This document shows, piece after piece, positions 35,444 to 44,388 of a stretch of DNA of 59,327 nt (the first letter of the stretch is position 1; each line of letters starts with the position of its first letter). The DNA lies in the NCBI GenBank assembly GCA_035690495.1, contig DASSKK010000067.1, positions 1 to 59,327 on the forward strand. The letters are read 5' to 3'. The notes below the pieces were generated by a model. The model did no database searches. It was not told where the DNA came from and worked only from the letters and a program-made list of their open reading frames with translations. The translations under genes and the position numbers were made by a program. Source of the DNA: DASSKK01 sp035690495. GTDB taxonomy: Bacteria > Actinomycetota > Actinomycetes > Propionibacteriales > Nocardioidaceae.

Positions 35444-37030
35444 GTGAAGAGCAAGCTCGTGGGTCTGGCCATGGCAGGCACCCTGGCCTTGAGCGGTACG
35501 GTGCTGAGCGCGTGCTCCAACAGCGGGGCCCAACAGGGCCAGTCCCAGACGGGCTCGGAGTCGCAGGCGGGCGCACCGGTCCGCGGTGGCGATCTCACGA
35601 TTGCCCGGGCCCAGGACGCCAAGTCGATGAACAACATCCTGACGTTCGACAACACCTCGATCTTCATCTTCGAGCAGATCATGGAGCCGCTGTTCACCGT
35701 CACTCCCGACGGCTCGGCGACCAAGCCGCTGCTCGCGAAGGACTACAAGGTCTCATCGGACAAGAAGACCTACACGATCCAGCTGAAGAAGGGGATCAAG
35801 TTCTCCAACGGCAAGGAGATGACCTCGGACGACGTCAAGTTCTCCATCGACCAGGACACCAAGCACGCCGACACAGGCTGGGGCTTCATCAACAGCGCGA
35901 TCAAACAGGTCGAGGCGCCTAGCAAGTACACGGTCGTCATCAAGCTCAAGCACCCGTGGGCGCCGCTCATCGCCGACCTTGCGCTGTTCTCCAACGCCAT
36001 AATCCCTAACAACTACGGCGGGAAGACCATGAAGGAGTTCTACCAGGCTCCCGTGGGCACCGGCGCGTTCAAGTGGGGAGAGTGGAAGCGCGGCCAGTAC
36101 CTCAAGCTCGTGGCCAATCACGACTACTGGCAGAAGGGCAAGCCGTACCTGGACTCGGTGACCTTCAAGGTGGTGCCGGACTCCAACACCCGCAAGCTGC
36201 AGGTGCAAGGCGGGCAGGCCGACATCGATGAGTACCCCGACTGGTCGAGCTTCAAGTCTCTCGGCTCGAGCAGCGACGTAACTGCGAAGACCTTCCCGTC
36301 CACCGAGCTCGACTACCTCGCCTTCAACGAGGACAGGACGCCCTTCCAGGACGTCCACGTGCGCCGGGCGATCTCGGCGATGATCGATCGCCAGGCCATC
36401 AACAAGGCAGTGCTGTTCGGTCACGGGACACCGGCCAACTCTCTGCTTATGCCGGGCGTGCCGTTCTACCAGAAGAGCACACCCGGGATCATGCAGAACA
36501 AGACGCTGGCCAAGAACGAGCTGGCCAAGTCCAGCGTGCCGAACGGCTTCAGCACCACGTTGATGATCCCCTCCGGCGATGCCTCCAAGCTGTCCACGGC
36601 GCAGATCATCCAGAGCGACCTGAAGCCCTACGGCATCAAGGTTCAGATCAAGCAGCTCGATCCCACGGCCAACCACAACGCGCAGCAGAACATGCAGTAC
36701 GACATGGCACTATCCGCCTGGACGATGGACATCCCGGACCCGGACGAGTGGACGAAGTTCGCCGTCGACCCGGACGGAGGGGCCAAGTCGGCCTTCACCG
36801 ACTATCGCAGCTCGAAGGCCATCAAGCTCAACCGGGAGGCAGAGCAAGAGGTGGACCGCGGCAACCGCGCGAAGCTGTACGACCAGCTGCAGGATGTCGT
36901 CGCCCATGACGCGCCCTTCGCGTTCTTGTACTACGCTCCCTACGCCTACGCGATCTCCAACAACGTGCACGGCTTCCACGTCACCCCACTGGGCAACTAC
37001 CCACTGATGGGCGTCTGGAAGAGCAAGTAG
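35444..37030 (+). CDS. Dipeptide/oligopeptide-binding lipoprotein (DppA/OppA type)
   Basis: 528 aa. The N-terminal signal has a lipobox (TVLSAC, lipidated Cys24) followed by a Gln/Ser-rich linker. The mature protein belongs to solute-binding family 5 (PF00496): GGDLTIARAQDAKSMNN, EQIMEPLFTVTPDG, FSNGKEMTSDDVKFSI and VRRAISAMIDRQAI match the usual pattern. The GTG start at 35444 has AAGGAG about 10 bases upstream. Lower GC at some third positions and many Lys codons differ mildly from neighbouring genes, common for secreted binding proteins. It heads the operon of transporter plus two peptidases. Confidence 0.93.
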   Translation: MKSKLVGLAMAGTLALSGTVLSACSNSGAQQGQSQTGSESQAGAPVRGGDLTIARAQDAKSMNNILTFDNTSIFIFEQIMEPLFTVTPDGSATKPLLAKDYKVSSDKKTYTIQLKKGIKFSNGKEMTSDDVKFSIDQDTKHADTGWGFINSAIKQVEAPSKYTVVIKLKHPWAPLIADLALFSNAIIPNNYGGKTMKEFYQAPVGTGAFKWGEWKRGQYLKLVANHDYWQKGKPYLDSVTFKVVPDSNTRKLQVQGGQADIDEYPDWSSFKSLGSSSDVTAKTFPSTELDYLAFNEDRTPFQDVHVRRAISAMIDRQAINKAVLFGHGTPANSLLMPGVPFYQKSTPGIMQNKTLAKNELAKSSVPNGFSTTLMIPSGDASKLSTAQIIQSDLKPYGIKVQIKQLDPTANHNAQQNMQYDMALSAWTMDIPDPDEWTKFAVDPDGGAKSAFTDYRSSKAIKLNREAEQEVDRGNRAKLYDQLQDVVAHDAPFAFLYYAPYAYAISNNVHGFHVTPLGNYPLMGVWKSK

Positions 37031-37089
37031 CTCTTGACGACGGCGGATCGACCACCTGACCGACACGATGTGGTGGAGAACTCGACACC

Positions 37090-38049
37090 ATGCTGACCAG
37101 GCTCAAGTTCGTGCCGATGCGGCTGTTGCAGGTCGTCCCGGTGGCGTTCGGGGTGACACTGGTGGTCTTCTTCATGGTGCACCTCATCCCGGGCGACCCG
37201 GCCGAGTCGCTGCTGGGGGCGCAGGCCACCCCGGAGAGGGTTGCGGCGCTGCGGCAGCAGATGGGGCTCGACCAGCCCCTGGCTCGGCAGTACTGGCACT
37301 TCCTGGATGACCTGCTACACGGCAACCTGGGGCAGAGCTACACCTACCACACCCCGGTGCTCAGTCTCATCGGCGAGCGCCTGCCCGTGACGCTTCTGCT
37401 CGTTGCCTATGCCATCCTGCTCATCCTGGTCATCAGCATCCCCTTGTCGATACTGGCGGCTTCCAGGCCAGGAAAGCTGGGTGACCACGCGGTCCGCGTC
37501 ATCCCACTGGTCGGCCTCGGCATGCCGCAGTTCTGGGTCGGCGTGATGCTGTTGCTGGTCCTCGCGGTCGGTACCGGGTGGTTCCCGGTTGGGGGATACG
37601 GCGACACATTCGCGGAGCATCTTTGGTATCTGTTCCTGCCTGCGCTGACGATGGCGATCTCGCTTTCGCCGATCATCATCCGCAGTCTTCGCTCATCGAT
37701 GCTCAACGTGCTCGAGAGCGACTACGTGGCCACGGCCCGCTCCAAGGGTGCAGGCGGGCGCGCGTTGTTCGTGGGGCACGTGCTGCGCAACTCCGTGATA
37801 CCGGCGGTGAGCATCATCGGGGTGAACGTGAGCTATCTCGTCGGAGGCTCGCTGGTAATCGAGAAGGTCTTCGCGATCCCCGGTCTCGGGTCGATGATGA
37901 TCGAGTCGATCTTCGCGCGGGACTTCCCCTCCGTCCAGGCCGTCGCACTGTTCGTGGCGATCTTCGTGGTCTTGGTCGGTGTCCTGACCGACGTGGTATA
38001 CACGCTGCTCGACCCGAGGGTCGACCTCACCCGACGGAGCGAGACTTGA
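37090..38049 (+). CDS. Peptide ABC transporter permease (DppB type)
   Basis: 319 aa with six transmembrane helices and the BPD_transp_1 domain (about residues 95-310). It has the DppB features: the large periplasmic loop after helix 1 (HLIPGDPAESLLGAQATPE) and the EAA loop ESDYVATARSKGAGGRALFVGHVLRNSVIPAV. It is preceded by a weak ribosome site and 59 bp behind the binding protein. It pairs with the DppC-type permease whose start overlaps its stop. Confidence 0.94.
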   Translation: MLTRLKFVPMRLLQVVPVAFGVTLVVFFMVHLIPGDPAESLLGAQATPERVAALRQQMGLDQPLARQYWHFLDDLLHGNLGQSYTYHTPVLSLIGERLPVTLLLVAYAILLILVISIPLSILAASRPGKLGDHAVRVIPLVGLGMPQFWVGVMLLLVLAVGTGWFPVGGYGDTFAEHLWYLFLPALTMAISLSPIIIRSLRSSMLNVLESDYVATARSKGAGGRALFVGHVLRNSVIPAVSIIGVNVSYLVGGSLVIEKVFAIPGLGSMMIESIFARDFPSVQAVALFVAIFVVLVGVLTDVVYTLLDPRVDLTRRSET

Positions 38050-38924
38050 GCGGACTCATCCTGACGCGCCGGTGGCGGCTGCGAGCCCGATCGTCGGCCC
38101 GGGACCTCCGACCGTGGTACCGGAACGAGTCGCTGGTCCCCGGGCTCGCGATCATCGCGGTCATGGTCCTGCTGGCCCTCCTCGCGCCGGTGCTCACGCC
38201 CTACGACCCGATCAAGCAGCATCTCGATCAAACCCTCCAGGGACCGAGCAGCGCGCACTGGCTCGGCACTGACAAGCTCGGCCGGGACGTCCTGGCCCGG
38301 CTTCTGTACGGCGCCCGCGTCGACCTGCGCGTAGGCTTCCTCGCGGTGCTGATCCCCTTCGCGGGCGGCTCGGTTCTCGGTGCGATCGCCGGGTACTTCG
38401 GTGGCTGGCTCGACATCATCATCATGCGCATTGTCGACGTCTTCTACGCCTTCCCGCTCTATGTTCTGGTCATTGCGCTCGTCTTCGTCCTCGGGTCTGG
38501 TGAGAGCAGCATCTACCTGGCGATCGCCCTGGTGTCGTGGGTGTCCTACTGCAAGATCGTGCGTGGAGAGGTCATCGTGGCCAGACGCCAGGAGTACGTC
38601 CAGGCGGCGCGGCTCGGGGGGCTGGGCAACCTGCGGGTGCTCGGCCGTCACGTTGGGCCCAACGTGATCAGCCAGGCGATCACCTACGCGATGTCGGACA
38701 TCATCTTGGACATCATGGTCATCGTCACCCTGGGGTACCTGGGGCTCGGAATCACGCCGCCCACACCCGAGTGGGGGTCGATGATCGCCGATGCCCAGGA
38801 GTTCATCACAACTCTGTGGTGGATGGCGGTGCTTCCGGGCGTGGCCGTCGTCATCACCGGTATCGGACTGTCCCTGACCGCCGATGGCCTTACCGATCTG
38901 CTCTCTCCGGAACGGAGGAGGTGA
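38046..38924 (+). CDS. Peptide ABC transporter permease (DppC type)
   Basis: 292 aa, six transmembrane helices. The N-terminal region with LVPGLAIIAVMVLLALLAPVL and the DppC motif HWLGTDKLGRDVLARLLYGARVDL, plus the EAA loop ARRQEYVQAARLGGLGNLRV, identify it. It starts at a TTG overlapping the preceding stop (TTGA). Together with the DppB-type protein it forms the membrane channel for dipeptides; the ATPases follow directly. Confidence 0.94.
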   Translation: MSGLILTRRWRLRARSSARDLRPWYRNESLVPGLAIIAVMVLLALLAPVLTPYDPIKQHLDQTLQGPSSAHWLGTDKLGRDVLARLLYGARVDLRVGFLAVLIPFAGGSVLGAIAGYFGGWLDIIIMRIVDVFYAFPLYVLVIALVFVLGSGESSIYLAIALVSWVSYCKIVRGEVIVARRQEYVQAARLGGLGNLRVLGRHVGPNVISQAITYAMSDIILDIMVIVTLGYLGLGITPPTPEWGSMIADAQEFITTLWWMAVLPGVAVVITGIGLSLTADGLTDLLSPERRR

Positions 38925-38926
38925 GG

Positions 38927-39937
38927 GTGGCCGTCGCCGTGCCGGAGACAGCCGAGCCGCTGCTGAGTGTCCAGCACCTGTCCATCGGCCTGCCGCGTCG
39001 GGACGGGAGCTGGGCCCTCCTCGTACGCGACATCTCCTTCGACGTCCATGCGGGGGTGCGCTACGGCTTGGTGGGAGAGTCCGGCTCAGGCAAGTCCATG
39101 ACGTTGAAGGCGATCGCGGGTCTGCTCCCCCGGGGCGTTGCCGTGATGGAGGGAGAGGCCTGGTTCGAGGGCGAGGACCTGCTCACCATGCCTGCTCACC
39201 GCCGGCGCCGGATCATGGGGCCGAGAATGGCAATGATCTTCCAGGAGCCCATGACCGCGCTGAACCCAACGATGCGAGTGGGCAAGCAGATCGCCGAGGG
39301 CCCTCGGCGCCACCTGGGTCTGTCCAAGCAGGCCGCCGACGAGCTCGCGATCGAGATGATCAGGCGGACGGGGATCCCCGACCCGGCTCGCCGTGCTCGT
39401 GCCTATCCACATGAACTGTCCGGTGGACTGCGGCAGCGAGTCATGATCGCCATGGCCCTGTCCTGCAAGCCCGCCCTGGTCCTGTGCGACGAACCCACCA
39501 CGGCGCTCGACGTCACCGTCCAGGACCAGGTTCTGCGCCTCCTCGCTCAGCTATGCGAAGAGATGGGAAGCGCGCTGACGTTCGTGACCCACGACCTCGC
39601 GGTGATCAGCCAGACCTGTAGCCGGTTGAGCGTCATGTACGCGGGGCGAATCATGGAAAAAGGCGGCGTGCGCGAGGTGTACCGGGCGCCGCGCCACCCC
39701 TACACCGAGGCCCTCTTCCAGTCCGCACCAGACTTCGACGAGCCCCACCGGGACCTCGTGCCGATTCCCGGGTTGCCGCCCTCGCTCACCAACCCGCCTC
39801 CCGGGTGCCCCTTCGCGCCGCGCTGCCGGTACGCAGTGGAGGCCTGCAACGCCGGCCCCAAGCCGTTGACCCGCGTCCGCGAGGGGCACCTGTCTGCATG
39901 CGACCGAGTCGGCCAGATCTTCGGGGGCGATTCATGA
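38927..39937 (+). CDS. Peptide ABC transporter ATPase (DppD type)
   Basis: 336 aa. Walker A is GESGSGKSM, signature LSGGLRQRVMIAMAL, Walker B ends in LCDEPTTALDVTV. A C-terminal oligo/dipeptide ABC domain includes the Cys-rich CPFAPRCRYAVEAC segment, which in this family may bind a [4Fe-4S] cluster. I chose the GTG at 38927, which has GGAGGAGG just upstream; a GTG at 38921 overlaps the previous stop but leaves too little room for that ribosome site. The stop overlaps the start of the DppF-type gene. Confidence 0.92.
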   Translation: MAVAVPETAEPLLSVQHLSIGLPRRDGSWALLVRDISFDVHAGVRYGLVGESGSGKSMTLKAIAGLLPRGVAVMEGEAWFEGEDLLTMPAHRRRRIMGPRMAMIFQEPMTALNPTMRVGKQIAEGPRRHLGLSKQAADELAIEMIRRTGIPDPARRARAYPHELSGGLRQRVMIAMALSCKPALVLCDEPTTALDVTVQDQVLRLLAQLCEEMGSALTFVTHDLAVISQTCSRLSVMYAGRIMEKGGVREVYRAPRHPYTEALFQSAPDFDEPHRDLVPIPGLPPSLTNPPPGCPFAPRCRYAVEACNAGPKPLTRVREGHLSACDRVGQIFGGDS

Positions 39938-40950
39938 GGGCGACGAACACGAATGATGCAGTGCTGGCTGTCGAAGGGATCGCCAAGCACTACGGACATC
40001 GGCTTGGGAGCACGTTGCGGGCCTTGGACGGGGTCGACCTCACCTTGCAGCGCGGCGAGATCCTCGGACTGGTCGGCGAGTCCGGGTCCGGCAAGTCCAC
40101 GCTTGCCAAGATCCTGGCCGGCAGCACCGGCCAGACCACCGGACGGGTGCTGTACGACGGCAACGAGATCACGACGCGGCGGGGTTCGGCCATGCGCCGA
40201 CGCATCCAGATGGTCTTCCAGGACCCCTACTCGTCCCTCAACCCTCGCATGAGAGTCCGTTCGGCTCTCGCGGAGGTGCTCCGAGTGCACCGGATCGTGC
40301 CACGCAACGAGATCGACCAGGAGCTGGCGCGGCTGATGTCCCTCGTCGGGCTTGACGAGGGCGCGTTGGATGCCTACCCGAGCCAGTTCTCAGGGGGACA
40401 GCGGCAGAGAATTGCGATCGCACGCGCGCTGGCGGTACGCCCGGAGGTCCTCATCGCGGACGAGCCGGTCTCTGCCCTCGACGTCTCCGTGCAAGCCACC
40501 ATCCTCGACCTTTTCCGGTCACTGCGCGCCGAGCTGGGCCTGTCGATGCTGTTCATCGCCCACAACCTTGCCGTGGTCCAGCACCTCGTCGACCGGATCG
40601 CGGTCATGTACCTGGGCAGGATCGTGGAGGTCGCGAAGACCGAGGCGCTCTTCACCTCCCCGCAGCACCCGTACACGCAGGCCCTCATCGCGTCCGTGCC
40701 GCGCATGCGCCCCCGCGATCTGGAGCAGCCCGCCGCGCTCGAGGGCGAGCCGCCGAGCCCGATCGACCTTCCGTCCGGCTGCCGGTTCCACCCACGGTGC
40801 GCCCACGCACAGCCGTCCTGCCTCGCTGAGGACCCAGCGCTCGAGCAGGTAGGGGAGGACCACACGGCCGCCTGCCGGTACGCCGGACGACTGCAGCCCC
40901 GTTCCATCGATCACCAAAGGAGCACGAGTGAAGGTCTATTTGTCGTTTGA
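39934..40950 (+). CDS. Peptide ABC transporter ATPase (DppF type)
   Basis: 338 aa. Walker A GESGSGKST, signature FSGGQRQRIAIARAL, Walker B IADEPVSALDVSVQ, and the family C-terminal domain with CRFHPRCAHAQPSC. The start overlaps the previous stop (ATGA). The final 23 bp overlap the start of the D-aminopeptidase gene, so the peptidase is translationally linked to the transporter, a strong hint that it acts on the imported substrate. Confidence 0.93.
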   Translation: MRATNTNDAVLAVEGIAKHYGHRLGSTLRALDGVDLTLQRGEILGLVGESGSGKSTLAKILAGSTGQTTGRVLYDGNEITTRRGSAMRRRIQMVFQDPYSSLNPRMRVRSALAEVLRVHRIVPRNEIDQELARLMSLVGLDEGALDAYPSQFSGGQRQRIAIARALAVRPEVLIADEPVSALDVSVQATILDLFRSLRAELGLSMLFIAHNLAVVQHLVDRIAVMYLGRIVEVAKTEALFTSPQHPYTQALIASVPRMRPRDLEQPAALEGEPPSPIDLPSGCRFHPRCAHAQPSCLAEDPALEQVGEDHTAACRYAGRLQPRSIDHQRSTSEGLFVV

Positions 40951-41761
40951 CTTCGAGGGGGTGGCCGGGATCGTCGACTGGGCGCAGTGCCGCGAAGGCG
41001 GCGCCGGATACGAGCTCGGCTGCCGCCTGATGCTGGGCGAGGTCAACGCCGCCATCGAGGGGGCGGTGGCCGGTGGGGCCGTCGAGGTTGTCGTCAACGA
41101 CTCGCACTCGACCATGCGCAACCTCGACCCGGATGGTCTCGCCCACGGCGCGGCGTACGTCTCCGGTAGGCACAAGCAGCTCTACATGATGCAGGACCTG
41201 GATGACTCCTACGACGTCATCTTCTTCGTCGGGTACCACGGGTCGATCTCCGGTCCGGCATCGACGCTGTCGCATACCTACAACCCGGAGGTCTTCTCCG
41301 CGGCGCGGGTCAACGGCGTGGAAGTGGGCGAGAGCGGCATCAACGCGCTCGTTGCCGACCACTTCGGCGTGCCGATCGGCCTGGTCACCGGTGACGAGGT
41401 CACTCAGCGCGAGACCGTGCCGTTCGCACCGAGCGCGGTTCAGGTGGTCACCAAACGGTCCGACACCCGCTTCGCTGCGAAGAGCTTGCATCCAGCCGAG
41501 TCCCGCCGGCTCATCCGGGCCGGAGCAGAGCAGGCTGTGCAGCGAGCCTCCGCTGGCACGCTGGCGTCTCCGGGGCTCGAACGGCCGGTCCGGTTGGACC
41601 TGGACACCCAGACCGCGGACATGGCCGAGGTGGGCTGCTGGGTCAAGGGAGCGGAGCGAGCGGGCACCCGCACGATCCGGATCGAGACCGACGACGCGCT
41701 CGCCGCCTTCCGCTCCTTCGTCGCCGTCAACTACATCACCCGCCAGGCCGGCGGCCGCTGA
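40928..41761 (+). CDS. M55 family D-aminopeptidase (DppA-like)
   Basis: 277 aa zinc peptidase of family M55. The ligand pattern of Bacillus subtilis D-aminopeptidase is present at nearly the same numbers: Asp8 and Glu10 in SFDFEG, His60 in NDSHSTM, His104 in GYHGS and Glu135 in GESGIN. M55 enzymes cleave N-terminal D-amino acids from short peptides, for example D-Ala-D-Ala from peptidoglycan turnover. GTG start with AAAGGAG upstream; it overlaps the DppF-type gene. It probably hydrolyses dipeptides brought in by this transporter. Confidence 0.93.
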   Translation: MKVYLSFDFEGVAGIVDWAQCREGGAGYELGCRLMLGEVNAAIEGAVAGGAVEVVVNDSHSTMRNLDPDGLAHGAAYVSGRHKQLYMMQDLDDSYDVIFFVGYHGSISGPASTLSHTYNPEVFSAARVNGVEVGESGINALVADHFGVPIGLVTGDEVTQRETVPFAPSAVQVVTKRSDTRFAAKSLHPAESRRLIRAGAEQAVQRASAGTLASPGLERPVRLDLDTQTADMAEVGCWVKGAERAGTRTIRIETDDALAAFRSFVAVNYITRQAGGR

Positions 41762-41777
41762 GAGGGGAACCCAGACC

Positions 41778-42704
41778 GTGCACATCCTGTACTCCCGGAA
41801 TGCGCCGGACGGGGGCCCGGGCGGTCCGCTGCTGCTCGTCCATGGCGGTGCCGGTCCCCGGTCGACCGAGTTGATGCTGCAAGGGTTCGAGGACTACCAG
41901 CATGGCCTGGAGCTGGCGCTCGAGGCCGGCAGCTCCGCCCTTCGGGACGGCCGCTCCGCCCTGGACGCCGTCTGTGCTGCCGTCGTCAGCCTGGAGGACA
42001 ACCCCATGTTCAACGCCGGCCGCGGCGCGTCACTGACCAGGTGCGGTACGGCGGAGCTGGACGCGGCAGTCATGACCGACGACGGCCGCGCAGGAGCAGT
42101 GGCGGTCAGCCGGCACGCACGCAACCCGGTGCTCGCGGCACGTGCGGTCATGGAGCACACCGACCACGTCCTCCTGGTCGACCCGGCGCCCGCTCTGGCC
42201 GAGAAGTGGGGGCTGACGACCGCGTCGACCGACTATTTCATCACCGAACACCGCAGGCGACAGCTGGAGGCGGTGCTCGCCGATCGGGAGACCGCCTCAC
42301 GCTGCGGGACGGTCGGGGCCGTCGCCATCGATCTCGACGGTCGCGTGGCGTGTGCGACCTCCACTGGGGGGATGGTCGGTCAGGCGCTGGGCAGGGTGGG
42401 TGACACCGGTCTGATCGGCGCCGGGTCGTTTGCCGGGCGGGACTCCGTGGCGATTTCCTGCACTGGGGAGGGAGAAGCATTCATCCAGGGTGTCGTCGCC
42501 CACGACGTCGCCGCGCGCGTGCGCTACGGGCAGGCGAGCCTGGCCGAGGCAGTGCTTGCGAGCTACGAGCACGAGCTGGACAGTCGCGCCGCCACGGGCG
42601 GAACCATCGCGGTGACCCCGGCGGGCGCCGCGTTGATCGCGCACAACAGCAAGGCGATGTTCGCCGGCTACTGGGACGGGGCGCAGACACGGGCGTTCGT
42701 GTGA
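41778..42704 (+). CDS. Isoaspartyl peptidase/L-asparaginase (Ntn hydrolase)
   Basis: 308 aa plant-type (type III) asparaginase. The autocleavage site with nucleophile Thr178 is in CGTVGAVAID; GNPMFNAGRG-like NPMFNAGRGASLT, GGMVGQALGRVGDTGLIGAG and TSTGG form the active-site environment. It cleaves beta-aspartyl dipeptides and asparagine. The GTG start lies 17 bp after the M55 peptidase stop. The combination with a D-aminopeptidase suggests the operon handles peptides with D- and iso-aspartyl bonds, such as products of damaged proteins, cell wall or cyanophycin-like polymers. Confidence 0.92.
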   Translation: MHILYSRNAPDGGPGGPLLLVHGGAGPRSTELMLQGFEDYQHGLELALEAGSSALRDGRSALDAVCAAVVSLEDNPMFNAGRGASLTRCGTAELDAAVMTDDGRAGAVAVSRHARNPVLAARAVMEHTDHVLLVDPAPALAEKWGLTTASTDYFITEHRRRQLEAVLADRETASRCGTVGAVAIDLDGRVACATSTGGMVGQALGRVGDTGLIGAGSFAGRDSVAISCTGEGEAFIQGVVAHDVAARVRYGQASLAEAVLASYEHELDSRAATGGTIAVTPAGAALIAHNSKAMFAGYWDGAQTRAFV

Positions 42705-42722
42705 GCGCACCTCACTACCGGG

Positions 42723-43118
42723 TCACGAAGGTCTGACCGGGTCGCTCGAACCAGTCGACTCGGGAAGTTCGGGCTCGGGCTCCAGTGCCGGCTCCGGCTC
42801 CGCCTCGGGCTCGTTTCCCAGCTGCAACAGGTCGGAGCCGGCCGTCTCGCTCCACATGTACGGCGAGAGCAGCCCCAGCACCCCTTGCTCTGCAATCCGT
42901 CGTTCGTACTCGGCCTGCACGGACTGCTGCGCGGTCTCCCAGCAGTCGGCGTGGAAGTCTGCCATCGCTCCACCGCGACGAACCGCGGGCTGATGGCCCT
43001 TGATCGGGTTCCGGCATTGTGCGCACCGGGGACGCTCCACAGCTCCCTCCACGGGGCAAGGCCTCTCTAGAACCGGCTCGTCCGCGACTCCCACGCCGTC
43101 GGCGATGTCCGGCTCCAC
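42723..43118 (-). CDS. Hypothetical protein with zinc-ribbon and acidic tail
   Basis: 131 aa. A metal-binding treble-clef or LIM-like knuckle is visible as CAQC near residue 32 and HADC near 56, with the intervening loop NPIKGHQPAVRRGG. After a helical stretch (QQSVQAEYERRIAEQ), the C-terminal third is an acidic Pro/Glu repeat (EPEAEPEPALEPEPELPE). No known family name comes to mind; a DNA-, RNA- or protein-binding function is possible. It is convergent with the isoaspartyl peptidase gene, 18 bp away. Confidence 0.65.
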   Translation of the reverse strand: MEPDIADGVGVADEPVLERPCPVEGAVERPRCAQCRNPIKGHQPAVRRGGAMADFHADCWETAQQSVQAEYERRIAEQGVLGLLSPYMWSETAGSDLLQLGNEPEAEPEPALEPEPELPESTGSSDPVRPS

Positions 43119-43200
43119 TCGGTGTGGACCCTGCGCCCCTCCGGATCACCGGACCACCGGCGATCACTGCGCCCACCTGACGTTTCCCAGAATAGGGCGA

Positions 43201-43223
43201 TTTGCCCCAGGCGTGGGGGCAAA
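43201..43223. terminator. Perfect hairpin TTTGCCCC-N7-GGGGCAAA
   Basis: An 8-bp perfect inverted repeat with a 7-nt loop in the 128-bp gap between the zinc-ribbon gene start and the thioesterase stop, both on the minus strand. There is no long T run on either side, so it may be an intrinsic terminator of the actinobacterial (U-less) kind for the thioesterase gene or an operator for the zinc-ribbon gene. Confidence 0.45.
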
Positions 43224-43246
43224 CGCCTGCGGAGACGGGTAAAGAC

Positions 43247-43741
43247 TCAGCCCCCCGCGAGCAGCACGCGGTGGTGCACGCCCACGGCCACCAGCCGGTC
43301 CTTCACGCTCGCTCGGCACGAGAAGACCGCACGCCGCCCCGACACCGCTCTGGTCCGCGCCTCGAGCCGGACGGTCTCCCCGAGGTCGGCGCGGTCCAGG
43401 TGGTGGACCACGATCCCGACCCCCACGTGGGTCAGGCCGCTCGCTTCGCCAGGTTCAGGCAGCAGCCCGCAGCTGACCATCTCGAACCACAGGGCCAGGC
43501 GCGGGGATCCGAGCACCTGGACGGCCGGATCGGGGTGGCCCATGGCGGCCGCAGTGTCCTCGGGGCCGACCCGGCGGTCCTCGTGACAGACGCTGTCCAC
43601 CTCCGGCAGCAACGGGTGCGGTGCCCGTCCTGGCCCGTCGAGCAGGTCCGCGGCCTGAGCCAGCAGGTCTGCAAGCGCACTGTCGGGCTCGGTCTGCTCG
43701 GCGCCGTCACGCAGGCAGATCCGGAGTGTCTGCGCCAACAT
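43247..43741 (-). CDS. FlK-like hotdog thioesterase with N-terminal extension
   Basis: 164 aa. Residues about 70-164 look like the FlK/fluoroacetyl-CoA-thioesterase hotdog group: VQVLGSPRLALWFEMVSCGLL, then THVGVGIVVHHLDRADLGETV and a closing GVHHRVLL. The N-terminal ~65 residues (LRICLRDGAEQTEPDSALADL) are an unrecognised helical extension. I begin at the ATG at 43741; a TTG at 43765 is possible and would overlap the upstream tag gene. Role probably removal of an unwanted acyl-CoA; the substrate is unknown. Confidence 0.7.
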   Translation of the reverse strand: MLAQTLRICLRDGAEQTEPDSALADLLAQAADLLDGPGRAPHPLLPEVDSVCHEDRRVGPEDTAAAMGHPDPAVQVLGSPRLALWFEMVSCGLLPEPGEASGLTHVGVGIVVHHLDRADLGETVRLEARTRAVSGRRAVFSCRASVKDRLVAVGVHHRVLLAGG

Positions 43742-43758
43742 CGCGCTCTGGGCGTCCG

Positions 43759-44370
43759 TCAGCAACCGGTCCTCCGCTCCCCTGCCGCGGACCACACGCC
43801 GGAGGATCCGCGCCGGTGGCTGCTCACCAGGTGCATGTCGACGATGCCTACCGCCTCCATCAACGCGTGCATCGTGGTCGGCCCGACGAAGCTGAAACCG
43901 TGCGCCCGCAGCGCTCTGGCCGCCGCCTGCGACTCGGGCGTAGTGGTCGGCACCTGGTCGGCAGACTCCGGGGCGGGCGTCCGCGCGGGCTGGAACGACC
44001 AGAGCAGATCCGCAAGCCCACCGTCCGCGCGCAGTGCGACCGTGGCCCTGGCGTTGGAGATGGTGGCAACGATCTTCCGTCGGTTGCGGACGATCCGAGA
44101 ATCGGCCATCAACCGCGCGACGTCGCCGTCGTCGTACTCGGCGACCCGATCGGGCTCGAAGTCGTCGAAGGCCTCCCGGAACGCGGGACGCTTGCGCAGG
44201 ATGGTGGCCCACGAGAGACCGGACTGGAACGCCTCGAGGCTCAGCCGCTCGAACAGCCCCCGCTCGTCGCGGACCGGCATCCCCCACTCGGTGTCGTAGT
44301 AGTCCCGCAGCAAGGGGTCGGTCGCGGCCCAGGCCGGGCGCGCCAGGCCGTCCTCACCGAGCACGGTCAC
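43759..44370 (-). CDS. tag: DNA-3-methyladenine glycosylase I, zinc ligands lost
   Basis: 203 aa Tag-family base-excision glycosylase removing 3-methyladenine. The fold-specific segments are clear: DYYDTEWGMPVRDERGLFER, SLEAFQSGLSWATILRKRPA (active-site Glu and Trp) and GFSFVGPTTMHALMEAVGIV. The zinc-snap residues of the family are not there: the N-terminal C-x-W is RPAW, the YHD histidine is Tyr (YYD), and the terminal H-x3-C motif reads HLVSS. So the protein has the catalytic region but lacks three of four zinc ligands. It could be active without zinc or be a diverged paralogue. Confidence 0.85.
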   Translation of the reverse strand: MTVLGEDGLARPAWAATDPLLRDYYDTEWGMPVRDERGLFERLSLEAFQSGLSWATILRKRPAFREAFDDFEPDRVAEYDDGDVARLMADSRIVRNRRKIVATISNARATVALRADGGLADLLWSFQPARTPAPESADQVPTTTPESQAAARALRAHGFSFVGPTTMHALMEAVGIVDMHLVSSHRRGSSGVWSAAGERRTGC

Positions 44371-44388
44371 GCGAGACTCCTGCCGGAT

